Assembly (NCBI GenBank): GCA_949284715.1
Contig: CASDWH010000033.1
Coordinates: 1-59,365 of the forward strand
Length of the DNA: 59,365 nucleotides
Direction of reading: 5' to 3'
Source of the DNA: an uncultured bacterium
GTDB lineage: Bacteria > Cyanobacteriota > Vampirovibrionia > Gastranaerophilales > Gastranaerophilaceae
A model generated the notes under the pieces. It saw nothing but the letters and a program-made list of their open reading frames with translations, did no database searches and was not told the DNA's origin. Below are positions 25,941 to 34,517 of the stretch, piece after piece. The translations under genes were made by a program, and so were the position numbers. The first letter of the stretch is position 1, and every line of letters begins with the position of its first letter.

Positions 25941-26894
25941 TTGTTGTATCTTGTTTGTGTGAATGAGAATTGTGGAATAGATTTGAATTCTATAGCTCTC
26001 CAGTGTGGTCTTGACAAGGATGTTGACCACAATGAGGTTCTGCATAATATATCAGAACTTGAAGAGTTTTATAAGCGTGATGATTTAATCGAGATATACA
26101 ATTATCTTCTCCAGACAATTAATGATCCGGAGTATTTAATCCAGATAGTTAAATGCTCTGACAACTACCGTGACAGTTCATCGCTCACACCGATTGTAAA
26201 ACTGCTCATAAAACGGCCTGAGGAAGACAGCGATGAAAGCGTTAACTTAAGAGTAATTTGCGCAAAAGCAATAGCCAACCACAAAGACACCGCGTTTGTA
26301 ACTGTTTTGCTGGATTGCATGAATAATAAGAATGAACATTACAGGGTACGGCTTGCCTGCGCCGATGCTCTTGGCAAAATAGGCGATAAATTTGCGGTTA
26401 CACCGCTTATTAATCTCGTATCTGATGAAGATGAAAAATCTGTATATTTAAAAGAATCCGCAACTAACGCACTCGGCTCCATAGGAGATTTAAGAGCCGT
26501 AGATCCTCTTATTTCAATTCTGGACAGCAAACACGGAATGTTTAACAAATTTTCTTTCCTCAAAGAAAAAATTATTGAAGCCTTAGGGAAACTAAATGTA
26601 CGGAATGAAAAAATATTTAAAGCATTAAAAAAATCACTTCTTGACGAATCACCGATGGTAAGAATTAATGCAATCGAAGCACTTATGAACAGCGACGATC
26701 CGCGCGCCGAAGAATGTATAAGAGAGTGTTTAACAGACCCTGATGACGAAGTTAAGAAAAATGCACTTATTGCATTATACAATATGTCTGACAGAAAAAT
26801 TCTTGATGAAGTAATTGCCGGAAAAGATTATTCTGAATCACTTAAAACAGAGGCTCATTCCTTAATTGATGAATACGAAGATGAGGAGGACTAA
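25941..26894 (+). CDS. HEAT-repeat protein, non-ATG start
   Basis: About 317 residues with PBS-lyase-type HEAT repeats from residue 75 onward (VRLACADALGKIGDKFAVTPLINLV, LKESATNALGSIGDLRAVDPLISIL, VRINAIEALMNSDDPRAEECI). These are a scaffold for protein-protein contacts. No in-frame ATG exists near the beginning; the likely start is TTG at 25941 or 25944, or GTG at 25959, and no clear SD helps to choose. The stop is immediately followed by the queC ATG, so the two are probably coupled. Confidence 0.75.
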   Translation: MLYLVCVNENCGIDLNSIALQCGLDKDVDHNEVLHNISELEEFYKRDDLIEIYNYLLQTINDPEYLIQIVKCSDNYRDSSSLTPIVKLLIKRPEEDSDESVNLRVICAKAIANHKDTAFVTVLLDCMNNKNEHYRVRLACADALGKIGDKFAVTPLINLVSDEDEKSVYLKESATNALGSIGDLRAVDPLISILDSKHGMFNKFSFLKEKIIEALGKLNVRNEKIFKALKKSLLDESPMVRINAIEALMNSDDPRAEECIRECLTDPDDEVKKNALIALYNMSDRKILDEVIAGKDYSESLKTEAHSLIDEYEDEED

Positions 26895-27566
26895 ATGTAT
26901 AAGTCAGTTATTCTTCTCTCCGGCGGACTTGATTCAGTCGTAACACTCGGAGCATCAAAAGAGGAATACAATATAACTTTAGCACTGACTTTTGATTACG
27001 GTCAAAAATCCGTATACGAAGAAATAAATGCTTCAAAAGGAATTTGCAAATATTATAATGTGGAACATAAGGTTATACAGCTTGACTGGCTCAAAGAGAT
27101 TACAAAGACCTCTCTGGTAACAAAAGAGTCTGTACCTGATACAAACCTCGGAACGGATAAAAGCATGAAATCTGTCTGGGTGCCTAATCGTAACGGATTG
27201 TTCTTAAATATAGCCGCAGCATTTGCTGATACATACAATTTTACCCATATATTGTTTGGCGCAAACGCTCAAGAAGGCAAAACTTTTCCTGACAATACAG
27301 AAGAATTCAGGGAAAGAATAAATCTGGTATTTGAGTTCTCAACCCTTGCCAAACCTGTAGTTTACGCCCCCTTGATAAATTGCACCAAGAATGATATAGT
27401 TAAAATTGCTCTGGATAAGGGGATTCCGTTAGAGCTTGTAAGAAGCTGTTACAATAAAGCAGACATAAACTGCGGCAAATGCGAGTCCTGTATGAACCTT
27501 AAACAAGCACTTATAAATAATAATTGCAAGGAATTAATAAAACAATTATTTGATGATGAAAACTAA
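26895..27566 (+). CDS. queC: 7-cyano-7-deazaguanine synthase QueC
   Basis: Converts 7-carboxy-7-deazaguanine to preQ0, with ATP and ammonia, in queuosine biosynthesis. 223 residues. The PP-loop SGGLDS lies at residues about 9-14, and GANAQEG marks the substrate pocket. Four C-terminal zinc cysteines lie in CYNKADINCGKCESC. It abuts the HEAT gene and overlaps the DUF366 gene, giving a compact plus-strand operon. Other queuosine genes (queD, queE, tgt) are not in the window. Confidence 0.96.
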   Translation: MYKSVILLSGGLDSVVTLGASKEEYNITLALTFDYGQKSVYEEINASKGICKYYNVEHKVIQLDWLKEITKTSLVTKESVPDTNLGTDKSMKSVWVPNRNGLFLNIAAAFADTYNFTHILFGANAQEGKTFPDNTEEFRERINLVFEFSTLAKPVVYAPLINCTKNDIVKIALDKGIPLELVRSCYNKADINCGKCESCMNLKQALINNNCKELIKQLFDDEN

Positions 27567-28110
27567 ATTTATAGATGAAGAAGTTAAATATATAGGCTCA
27601 CAGCTATGCCCTCACTGGATATATAAAAGCTACAAACTCCGCGGAGATGCTATTGTCGCGTTTTGCGGCGAGTGCGAAGTTAAGCTTACAGAGATGGTCG
27701 ACATAGAGGATGTGATAAATAATGAACCAATTTATAGTAAGTCAATGCTGAGTTTTATATCCGAACAATTCGGTGTAAACCTGCCGGAAGGCGTATTCAG
27801 GCAAAGACTGTTAATTTGTATTATAAAAGAACTTCTTGAAGAATATGGATATAAAATTAAACGCAGCGGTGATGACCTGTTTTATGAGGGAAAGAAATTA
27901 ACTGTGTCTATTGCAACAAAATCAATAACATCGACTTTAATTCATACAGGTGTTAATATTTTATCAGAAGGCGCACCGGTAAAAGCCGCAGGATTAAAAA
28001 GCGAACTTGGTATTGAAAATATAAAAGAATTTGCAATAGAAGTTATGAAACGCTATAGTGAAGAAATCGAGGATATAATTCTTGCCGGTACTAAAGTCCG
28101 CGGAGTGTAA
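27553..28110 (+). CDS. DUF366-family protein
   Basis: 185 residues starting at the first of two adjacent ATG codons inside the end of queC. MKTKFIDEEVKYIGSQLCPHWIYK and YKLRGDAIVAFCGECEVKLTEMVDIEDV near the N-terminus, then KLTVSIATKSITSTLIHTGVNI, match my memory of the uncharacterised DUF366 family. The overlap with queC suggests coordinated expression and a possible link to nucleotide or tRNA metabolism. The biochemical function is unknown. Confidence 0.75.
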   Translation: MMKTKFIDEEVKYIGSQLCPHWIYKSYKLRGDAIVAFCGECEVKLTEMVDIEDVINNEPIYSKSMLSFISEQFGVNLPEGVFRQRLLICIIKELLEEYGYKIKRSGDDLFYEGKKLTVSIATKSITSTLIHTGVNILSEGAPVKAAGLKSELGIENIKEFAIEVMKRYSEEIEDIILAGTKVRGV

Positions 28111-28115
28111 ATAAG

Positions 28116-28793
28116 ATGAGCAATAAAAAATTCGGATATAAAAAATATTTAAAACCAAAAGAAAAAAAAGATATAAGTATACTTAAGCTGTTTTGCGGAA
28201 CCTTTGTACTTATGCTTGTAGTATTTACTATTATAGTTAACTGCTTTACTCCGGATGTCGATGTTTCTATAGGAGATACAACAACAGAGGCATCAGAAGC
28301 AGAAAATAATATATACCTTAAAAAATTTGTAGATAACAGACTTCTGGAAATCCAGCAGGAAGATCAATCGCCGGCGGCAGAAACTCCGGCTGAAAATAAG
28401 TCATCAGAAACAGTGACCGATGAAAAAGTAAAAGAAATTGTAGAAGCAACAGAAAATAATAATACGACGGCATTAGCTCCCGTTGAACTCAATGTAACAG
28501 TACCGGAAATAAAAATCATCACTCCGGAAGAAGCTGTTCAGGCAACAGTACCTGTAACACACGAACTTAACCTTACATACAGGGTTTATATCGGTCATTA
28601 TAATACATATGATCAGGTTAAAATCGCAAAAGATATCGTAAATGAAACAGACCCTGAACTACAGCCTGTTATAAAAGAAGTCAACGGAGGATACACCCTT
28701 CAGGCGGGAGTATTCAAAAATAAAGATGCCGCAAAGGCATTAACTACAACGCTTCTAAATGAACACCTTCCGGCCAGAATGATTGCTGAATAA
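28116..28793 (+). CDS. SPOR-domain membrane protein
   Basis: 225 residues. A short cytoplasmic Lys-rich start leads to one transmembrane helix (LFCGTFVLMLVVFTIIVNCF, about 25-45). A long acidic, Thr/Glu-rich linker follows (about 50-145), then a C-terminal SPOR fold (YRVYIGHYNTYDQVKIAKDIV ... GGYTLQAGVFKNKDAAKALTTTL). SPOR domains bind denuded peptidoglycan glycans, typically at division septa. It is the last gene of the HEAT-queC-DUF366 operon, five bases after DUF366. Confidence 0.82.
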   Translation: MSNKKFGYKKYLKPKEKKDISILKLFCGTFVLMLVVFTIIVNCFTPDVDVSIGDTTTEASEAENNIYLKKFVDNRLLEIQQEDQSPAAETPAENKSSETVTDEKVKEIVEATENNNTTALAPVELNVTVPEIKIITPEEAVQATVPVTHELNLTYRVYIGHYNTYDQVKIAKDIVNETDPELQPVIKEVNGGYTLQAGVFKNKDAAKALTTTLLNEHLPARMIAE

Positions 28794-28794
28794 T

Positions 28795-29640
28795 TTATTT
28801 TTGTTTAAGGTCGTTAATTTCACGTAAAACATCTTTGCTGAGTTTATACCCGTTTTTATTTATATACTCTTCGACTACAGGAACATCTTTAGCGCTTATG
28901 CCGCGATTGCCGATGCTTTGAATCTCGTCTATTTCATCCTCAAAAAAACGCAGCGCTACACGCGGCTGGCCTTTTTCAAGCAGAATATGGATATCACCGT
29001 ACATTAAATGCATTCTTGCGTTTGAAGTTTTTGTACACCACGAACGGTGGGATAAAAGCTGCAGACGGGTTATATTATCCTCATAATGCAGAGGGTCATT
29101 AGGAATCGAATTAATAATAATCCAGTTTTCATCTGATTTATTTTTCATCTGCGGCAATAATGAAAGCAAGTGTTTTTTGTATGTATTCCTAAAACTGATT
29201 GGAGCCTCCTTATTATTCAGAACCGTATCGTGAATCTCATCAAGCGTTTTTGTCAGTGCATTATCATTATAAATTACCGGCAGGTCATCATTATCAGGTT
29301 TTAAGCCGTGAATAATATTTTGAAGTACAACAAGCGCAAAAGCATAAGTATATTTCCTGGTATTAGTTAGCATGCCTTGCAGCCACTGATTAATTATATC
29401 TTTGCGCTCAATTTTAGTGTTTTTGCCCCTGCCACCAAATTCCGCTTCAAGAAACCGGTTCTTAAGCCGCTCTAGCGCCCAGCGTTGAAAATCCGTTTTC
29501 GTATTAAATTTTTCAATCGGAGCTTTTAATTTTCTCATACAAAAATAGTCAACCCCGCAGAAGTCAGAAGCCTTCATTGCTGAAAATGCAGGATTATCAG
29601 GAGTATTCAGTGTTTTAAAAGTTACATTTTGTATCCGCAT
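28795..29640 (-). CDS. Unknown protein with N-terminal F-x-A signature
   Basis: 281 residues from MRIQNV...NPAFSA. A start 12 codons upstream is possible. I prefer this one because its N-terminus aligns with that of the gene at 58640, and the upstream bases resemble the shared promoter element. The C-terminal half holds LLSHRSWCTKTSNARMHL, YGDIHILLEKGQPRVALRFFEDEIDEIQ and a following GNRGI. This beta-rich region has a conserved-looking W-C-T and a GD-x-HI motif whose family I cannot name. There is no signal peptide or membrane helix. Basic and probably soluble. Confidence 0.6.
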   Translation of the reverse strand: MRIQNVTFKTLNTPDNPAFSAMKASDFCGVDYFCMRKLKAPIEKFNTKTDFQRWALERLKNRFLEAEFGGRGKNTKIERKDIINQWLQGMLTNTRKYTYAFALVVLQNIIHGLKPDNDDLPVIYNDNALTKTLDEIHDTVLNNKEAPISFRNTYKKHLLSLLPQMKNKSDENWIIINSIPNDPLHYEDNITRLQLLSHRSWCTKTSNARMHLMYGDIHILLEKGQPRVALRFFEDEIDEIQSIGNRGISAKDVPVVEEYINKNGYKLSKDVLREINDLKQK

Positions 29641-29645
29641 ATTTG

Positions 29646-29674
29646 TATTAAAACCAAACATAAAAAAATTTGCC
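29646..29674 (-). promoter_or_regulatory. Possible shared promoter element, F-x-A gene at 29640
   Basis: On the minus strand GGCAAATTTTTTT begins 21 bases before TTTTAATA, the same spacing as in the element at 58099. TTTAAT ends six bases before the preferred ATG, implying a leaderless mRNA. It overlaps an alternative longer reading frame, so it is weaker than the other sites. Confidence 0.35.
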
Positions 29675-29799
29675 ATCAGAAATAAAAAACTATTAAACCA
29701 GACTAAATATTTTGGAGAACATAACCTGTAAAAAAATACCGCCTGAGCAGAATTAAACTTTTTAAAGAAACATTAAACTGGTTACAAAAGGAGAAAAAT

Positions 29800-30333
29800 A
29801 TGTTAGAGAAAAGATTTTTGAACTTTGTCGGCATGGACGGAATTTTTATGTTAATTCTTGGAATAATCATGCTTGTTTTACCTAAAATTACGAGCATGGC
29901 TATTGCCGTCGTACTCTCTGTAATCCTTGCCGCTTATGGAATTTACAGGATTGTTAACTCCATAATTGAACGGAAATATATACGGCATGTATTTTTAAAT
30001 ATCGCAATAGGAGTGCTGCTATTGCTTTCTGGTATTTTTCTATTCTTCTATCCGGTATTTAATCTTTTAATTATAACTTCAGCAATAGGAGTTTATTTTA
30101 TACTTGAAAGCATTGCATCAACCGCATTTGCCTTTGAAACAAGAGGGCTTGTGAATATGTGGTGGATAAATTTAATATCAGGAGCGCTGCAATTTCTATT
30201 AGGATTTATTATAATAATCGGACTTCCTCAAACAGCGCTCTGGACAGTCGGTATCCTGCTGGGTATCAGCCTGCTTGTTACCGGAATGTCCATGCTTACA
30301 GTTTTTATGGCAACAAAATTTTCCAGAATATAG
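29800..30333 (+). CDS. HdeD-like (DUF308) membrane protein
   Basis: 177 residues with six predicted transmembrane helices in three pairs, e.g. GIFMLILGIIMLVLPKITSMAIAVVLSVILAAYGIYRI and IAIGVLLLLSGIFLFFYPVF. These short internal repeats with 'GI-L-GI-L-FP' are typical of the HdeD/DUF308 family, associated with acid or general stress resistance in other bacteria. It is followed after 11 bases by a rhodanese gene. SD: AAGGAGAA. Confidence 0.85.
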   Translation: MLEKRFLNFVGMDGIFMLILGIIMLVLPKITSMAIAVVLSVILAAYGIYRIVNSIIERKYIRHVFLNIAIGVLLLLSGIFLFFYPVFNLLIITSAIGVYFILESIASTAFAFETRGLVNMWWINLISGALQFLLGFIIIIGLPQTALWTVGILLGISLLVTGMSMLTVFMATKFSRI

Positions 30334-30344
30334 GAGGTTAACAG

Positions 30345-30731
30345 ATGGAAAACAAATATCAGGAATACAGAACAAATACAGAAAAAGCCTTAAAGTATTT
30401 TTCTAAAATGCTTGCTTATACAGTAAGCCCCTACGATTTAAAAGAAACAATGGAAAATACCGGCGCAAGACTTGTTGATGTAAGAAAAAAAGAAGATTAT
30501 GAAAAAGGACATATCCCGGAATCAATTTCAATTCCGTATGATGAAATTGATTCAAAACTTGATTCCTTAGACAGAGATATACCGACAATAATAAGTTGTT
30601 ATAATGCAACCTGTCTATTAGGAGCCAAAGCTGCCGTTAAGTTTGCAGAACATAACTTTCCTGTCATGACCCTGCTTGGCGGTTACAAAACATGGACAGA
30701 AGATTTACACTACGCAATCTCAACAGATTAA
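30345..30731 (+). CDS. Rhodanese-domain protein
   Basis: 128 residues, single rhodanese domain: RLVDVRKKEDYEKGHIPESISIPYDEID (about 42-69). The active-site loop follows the expected strand as IISCYNATCLLGAKAAVKF (about 84-102), with the first Cys as likely nucleophile. The Cys-x4-Cys loop is unlike the usual CxxGxR, so substrate may differ from thiosulfate. It is probably co-transcribed with the DUF308 gene and ends at a strong terminator. SD: AGGAGG. Confidence 0.85.
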   Translation: MENKYQEYRTNTEKALKYFSKMLAYTVSPYDLKETMENTGARLVDVRKKEDYEKGHIPESISIPYDEIDSKLDSLDRDIPTIISCYNATCLLGAKAAVKFAEHNFPVMTLLGGYKTWTEDLHYAISTD

Positions 30732-30733
30732 AC

Positions 30734-30774
30734 AAAGAACAATTCACCCGCTTAAAGCGGGTGAATTGTTCTTT
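30734..30774 (+). terminator. Strong terminator after the rhodanese gene
   Basis: A perfect 18-bp stem (30734-30751 with 30757-30774, loop TTAAA) starts three bases after the stop codon. It is flanked by A and T runs and is likely functional in both directions. Confidence 0.85.
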
Positions 30775-31027
30775 AAACAAAAAGAAAAGCTATGTACTTA
30801 TATTGTCCATAGCTGTTGATTAGGGATATGTGTATCGTCGTTTTTTTTAAGGAGTATAGTTATATACTATCAATATATGCCCGATATAAAATCATACGTT
30901 TTTACGATTTTTCTAAAAAGACACATGATTTTAAAATAAAAAATACAAACAGGGATAAATAGCTGGATAAGCCGGTGAATATGATATTTATAAGGAATTA
31001 AGCAAACTACTGATTCATGCCAGCCTG
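30775..31027. other. Intergenic region, no gene seen
   Basis: About 250 bases, AT-rich. A 7-bp inverted repeat AGCTATG (30788-30794) / CATAGCT (30808-30814) and an eight-plus T run at 30841 are visible. No coding frame or known RNA is recognised. Confidence 0.4.
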
Positions 31028-31056
31028 TTGAAATAAGAGAAAAATATCAATATAAT
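31028..31056 (+). promoter_or_regulatory. Sigma-70-like promoter of the TIGR04076-type gene
   Basis: TTGAAA (31028-31033), a 17-base spacer and TATAAT (31051-31056). The predicted start lies about 18 bases before the ATG, which has the SD TAAGGAGA. Confidence 0.7.
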
Positions 31057-31080
31057 CATAGGCAGTAAGGAGAATTGAAC

Positions 31081-31422
31081 ATGAAAAAGTGCAGAATAAC
31101 AGTATTAAGAAAAACTTTAATAGAGGACTTAGCAAAAGAATACGGTGCTGACGGTTTAACTGCATGCCCGATGTTAAAAGAAGGCCAAGTATTTTATGCC
31201 GATTATGCAAAGCCTGAAGGATTTTGTGATGAAGCATGGAAAGCGATTTACCAATATGTTTTCGCACTCTCGCATGGCGCAAAAGATATTTTTTACTATG
31301 GTGATTGGATTAAAACTCCGGGAGTTGCAATTTGTTCCTGTAATGACGGACTAAGGCCGGTTATATTCAAAATAGAAGCAACAGATGAAGAAGCTGAAAT
31401 AAATTACACTCCGGTTAATTAA
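31081..31422 (+). CDS. TIGR04076-family protein
   Basis: 113 residues: KKCRITVLRKTLIEDLAKEYG, CPMLKEGQVF, CDEAWKAIYQYVFALSHGA and CNDGLRPVIFKIEAT. The spacing of conserved cysteines and the ending match my memory of the TIGR04076 family found in anaerobes. A role in metal or redox chemistry is conceivable from the Cys residues, but the function is unknown. Its stop overlaps the convergent feoB stop by eight bases. Confidence 0.75.
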   Translation: MKKCRITVLRKTLIEDLAKEYGADGLTACPMLKEGQVFYADYAKPEGFCDEAWKAIYQYVFALSHGAKDIFYYGDWIKTPGVAICSCNDGLRPVIFKIEATDEEAEINYTPVN

Positions 31423-33784
31423 TAATCAGACGCCCTATACAATAAACTATATATGCAACAACCCATGCCGCAGCACACTGGAAAATAACAACACCTATGG
31501 CATACTTTTTGCCGAGTTCTCTTCTAACAGTTGCAATAGCTGCAACGCATGGTGTATATAAAAGAGAAAACACAAGGAATACAAATGCTGTTAGCTGTGT
31601 AAATAATTGCGGCAGACGGCTCACGTCGCCGTCAAGCAGAACAGTAAGAGTACTAACAACACTTTCTTTTGCAGTAAATCCGGTAATAAAAGCAGTTGAT
31701 ACTCTCCAATCCGAGATTCCAAGCGGTTGAAATACCGGAACAAGCAAATTCCCCAGCCATGCCAGTAAACTATTTGCAGAATCAGTCACAAGATTCAGAC
31801 GTGAATCGAAGGTTTGTAAGAACCAGATTACAATAGTTGCAGCAAATATTATGGTAAACGCTCTCGTTACAAAATCTTTAGCTTTTACATAAATAAGTCT
31901 TATAATATTCTGCGGGCTTGGCAGCCTGTAGTTAGGAAGCTCCATAACAAATGGTACCGGCTGGCCTTTAAATACAAAAATTTTAAGAAAATAAGCAAAA
32001 ATAATTCCAACAACTATACCGATTAAATAAAGACCTATAATCACTGCCACTTGATTTTTTGTAAAAAACGCGGCGGTAAAAAGAGCATAAATTGGGAGTT
32101 TAGCCGAACAACTCATAAACGGTGTTAAGAGTATAGTTAATTTTCTATCTCTTTCCGAAGGCAGTGTTCTTGCGGCCATAATTGCAGGGACAGAACATCC
32201 AAACCCGATAAGCATCGGAACAAAACTTCTACCGGATAATCCTATCTTCCGCAAAAGTTTATCCATAATAAATGCAACACGCGCCATATATCCGGTATCT
32301 TCTAATATAGATAAAAAGAAAAATAGTACAATAATTACAGGCAAAAAACTCAGTACACTGCCGACACCTGCAAAAATCCCGTTAATAATAAGTGATTTAA
32401 AAACAGGATTCAATCCGTAAGCGACAAGCGCGCCATCAGTTATAGCTGTAATATAACTAATACCATACTCCATTACATTAGATAAGAAACTGCCAAACGG
32501 ACCGAATGTCAAATAAAATATTAAAGCCATAATTAGCAAAAATGCCGGAATAGCAGTATATTTGCCGGTTAAAATTCTGTCCGCATTAAAAGTAATCTTT
32601 TCTTCAATCGACTCCGGCGTTTTTTGAATATATTCATCACAAAGGCGTTCAATAAACGAAAAGCGCATATCAGCAAGCGCAGCCTCTCTGTCCAAACCAC
32701 GCTCCTGCTCCATTTCAGATATTATTTGCTCACAGATTTTGTAATCCCCGTCATCTAACCCGAGAGATTTCCTGATTAATTCATCTCCTTCAGTCAATTT
32801 AGTCGCAGCAAATCTTACGGGAATCCCTGACATTCGGGCGTGATCTTCTATAATATGACTTATTGAGTGAATACATCTATGCACTGCTCCTTCGTTTTTT
32901 TCATCACAAAAATCCAATTTATGAGGATACTCACAGTATTTTGCAACATTAACAGCATGCTCCGCAAGCTCTGCAATCCCCTCATTCTTAAGCGCTGAAA
33001 CCGGAATAACAGGCACGCCCAGTGCAATTTCAAGTCCGTTTACGTCAACAAATCCACCGTTACTTTCCACCTCATCCATCATATTTAAAGCTATTACCAT
33101 AGGAACATTTAATTCTATAAGCTGCATAGTAAGATATAAATTTCGTTCAATATTTGCAGCATCTATTATGTTAATAATTCCATCGGGCTTATCATAAAGT
33201 ATAAAATTTCTTGTAACAATCTCCTCATTACTATACGGGGAAAGTGAATATATTCCCGGTAAATCAGTAATCGTAACCTCTGAATTACTCCGTAAATTCC
33301 CTTCAGTCTTGTCTACGGTTACTCCCGGGAAATTCCCGACTCTCTGGCTTGAACCCGTCAACTGATTAAATAATGTAGTCTTTCCGCAATTAGGATTTCC
33401 GGCAAGTGCCAGATTTATCTTTGTTTTTACCGGCTGTCTATTATTTGTATAAAAATCAGGATGCTCAACTTCACCAATACGCGAGGATGTTATATCTCGA
33501 AATTCTTTTCTTTTCTTATACGGACAATCATGTGCATCATGAATATCCTTAATACGGATTTTTGCGGCATCTTCCTTCCGTATAGTTAATGTATACCCGC
33601 GCAAACGAAATTCCATTGGATTTCCAAGCGGTGCTGTCTTTATCAATGTAACTTCTACCCCGGGAGTTAACCCCATATCAAGAATATGCTGTCTTAAAGC
33701 TCTATCATTACACTCGATAGACGATATTATCGCATCTTTACCTATCTCTAATTTATCCAGACTTATATTTTTATCAAGCTTCAT
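31415..33784 (-). CDS. feoB: Ferrous iron transporter, FeoA-FeoB fusion
   Basis: 789 residues. Residues 1-78 form an SH3-like FeoA domain (LEIGKDAIISSIE...HILDMGLTPGVEVTLIKTAPLGNPMEFRLRGY). Then comes the FeoB G domain with P-loop AGNPNCGKTTLFN (about 128-140), G3 DLPG and G4 NMMD, a GDI helical region, and a membrane part with about eight to ten helices and two Gate motifs. Fe2+ uptake across the inner membrane under anoxic conditions. Fusion of FeoA to FeoB is known in several anaerobes. No Fur box was recognised. Confidence 0.95.
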   Translation of the reverse strand: MKLDKNISLDKLEIGKDAIISSIECNDRALRQHILDMGLTPGVEVTLIKTAPLGNPMEFRLRGYTLTIRKEDAAKIRIKDIHDAHDCPYKKRKEFRDITSSRIGEVEHPDFYTNNRQPVKTKINLALAGNPNCGKTTLFNQLTGSSQRVGNFPGVTVDKTEGNLRSNSEVTITDLPGIYSLSPYSNEEIVTRNFILYDKPDGIINIIDAANIERNLYLTMQLIELNVPMVIALNMMDEVESNGGFVDVNGLEIALGVPVIPVSALKNEGIAELAEHAVNVAKYCEYPHKLDFCDEKNEGAVHRCIHSISHIIEDHARMSGIPVRFAATKLTEGDELIRKSLGLDDGDYKICEQIISEMEQERGLDREAALADMRFSFIERLCDEYIQKTPESIEEKITFNADRILTGKYTAIPAFLLIMALIFYLTFGPFGSFLSNVMEYGISYITAITDGALVAYGLNPVFKSLIINGIFAGVGSVLSFLPVIIVLFFFLSILEDTGYMARVAFIMDKLLRKIGLSGRSFVPMLIGFGCSVPAIMAARTLPSERDRKLTILLTPFMSCSAKLPIYALFTAAFFTKNQVAVIIGLYLIGIVVGIIFAYFLKIFVFKGQPVPFVMELPNYRLPSPQNIIRLIYVKAKDFVTRAFTIIFAATIVIWFLQTFDSRLNLVTDSANSLLAWLGNLLVPVFQPLGISDWRVSTAFITGFTAKESVVSTLTVLLDGDVSRLPQLFTQLTAFVFLVFSLLYTPCVAAIATVRRELGKKYAIGVVIFQCAAAWVVAYIVYCIGRLIIN

Positions 33785-33792
33785 ATAAAAAA

Positions 33793-33836
33793 CCTTCTCT
33801 GTTTGCCTATCATATTTTACTACAAATCAGAGAAGG
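33793..33836 (-). terminator. Terminator of the gene at 33849
   Basis: On the minus strand CCTTCTCTG (33836-33828) pairs with CAGAGAAGG (33801-33793), extended by ATTTG/CAAA with a bulge. It is followed by TTTTTTA. It lies just before the feoB SD, so it also isolates feoB from the upstream transcript. Confidence 0.6.
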
Positions 33837-33848
33837 CTTTTACATAAT

Positions 33849-34379
33849 CTATACTATAAATTCTTTCGTTTTTTTCCGTTCATTTTGAAGCAAGAAATGA
33901 GATAAATACTTTTTCAGTCTTTCATTAATATTTTCGGTTAACTCATTATTATCACCTTTTTTTACATCATAATGCTTAATAACAGCCGTACCAAAACTGG
34001 TTTTCTTGGCTCGCTCGTATTTGATATTATCAACAACATTTTTTTCAACAAATATTCTATCAATGTAATCACCTTTGTCAAACTCAAGGACAAACCCGTT
34101 ATTCCTGCTGTTCGGCATTGATTTCAGTGTAACAACACCATCAGAATTGTTATAAATATGAAATTGCGGCTCTGTTAAACACTTTCCGCTTTTCCTAAGT
34201 TTCGCACGGGTTTCATTAAACATTGTTCTTACATCATTTGATAATCTTGCAACCTTCGCCTCAAGATTTCCAGGGTAATTTAAACGATTGAGTTCTGCTA
34301 CTGTGAAATGATGAGATTTAAAAGCCGGCTGTTTTGAGTATGGCTGTGCCTGATAACCATTAGGAACAATTCTTAACAT
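33849..34379 (-). CDS. Unknown protein with N-terminal F-x-S signature
   Basis: 176 residues from MLRIVP...KQPAFKS, chosen because AAAGGAGAAAAA precedes this ATG. The longer frame upstream contains the promoter element. No signal peptide or membrane helix. The middle resembles a small alpha/beta domain (VARLSNDVRTMFNETRAKLR, GFVLEFDKGDYIDRIFVEK) and the C-terminus is helical and basic. No family recognised. Belongs to the F-x-[AGS] set and uses the shared promoter element at 34405-34433. Confidence 0.65.
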   Translation of the reverse strand: MLRIVPNGYQAQPYSKQPAFKSHHFTVAELNRLNYPGNLEAKVARLSNDVRTMFNETRAKLRKSGKCLTEPQFHIYNNSDGVVTLKSMPNSRNNGFVLEFDKGDYIDRIFVEKNVVDNIKYERAKKTSFGTAVIKHYDVKKGDNNELTENINERLKKYLSHFLLQNERKKTKEFIV

Positions 34380-34404
34380 ATTCTTTTTCTCCTTTTTTAA
34401 TGCT

Positions 34405-34433
34405 GATAAATCTCCTGAAAATAAATAATTGCC
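34405..34433 (-). promoter_or_regulatory. Shared promoter element, gene at 33849
   Basis: On the minus strand GGCAATTATTTATTTTCAGG, then GAGATTTATC. It is nearly identical to the element before the gene at 58159 and has TTGTAAAAA upstream as at the ribbon-helix-helix gene. The expected start is about 20 bases before the ATG. Confidence 0.6.
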
Positions 34434-34517
34434 ATGTTTTTTACAAAAATTAACATTTATATTCTCTTGCCACATTTTTGAGAAACCTTTAAAATAAACA
34501 ATAAGGATATACGTGTT

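Noticed and set aside
30719-31282. Minus-strand frames over the intergenic region at 31 kb
   Set aside because: They overlap the well-supported TIGR04076-type gene and its consensus promoter and have no SD.
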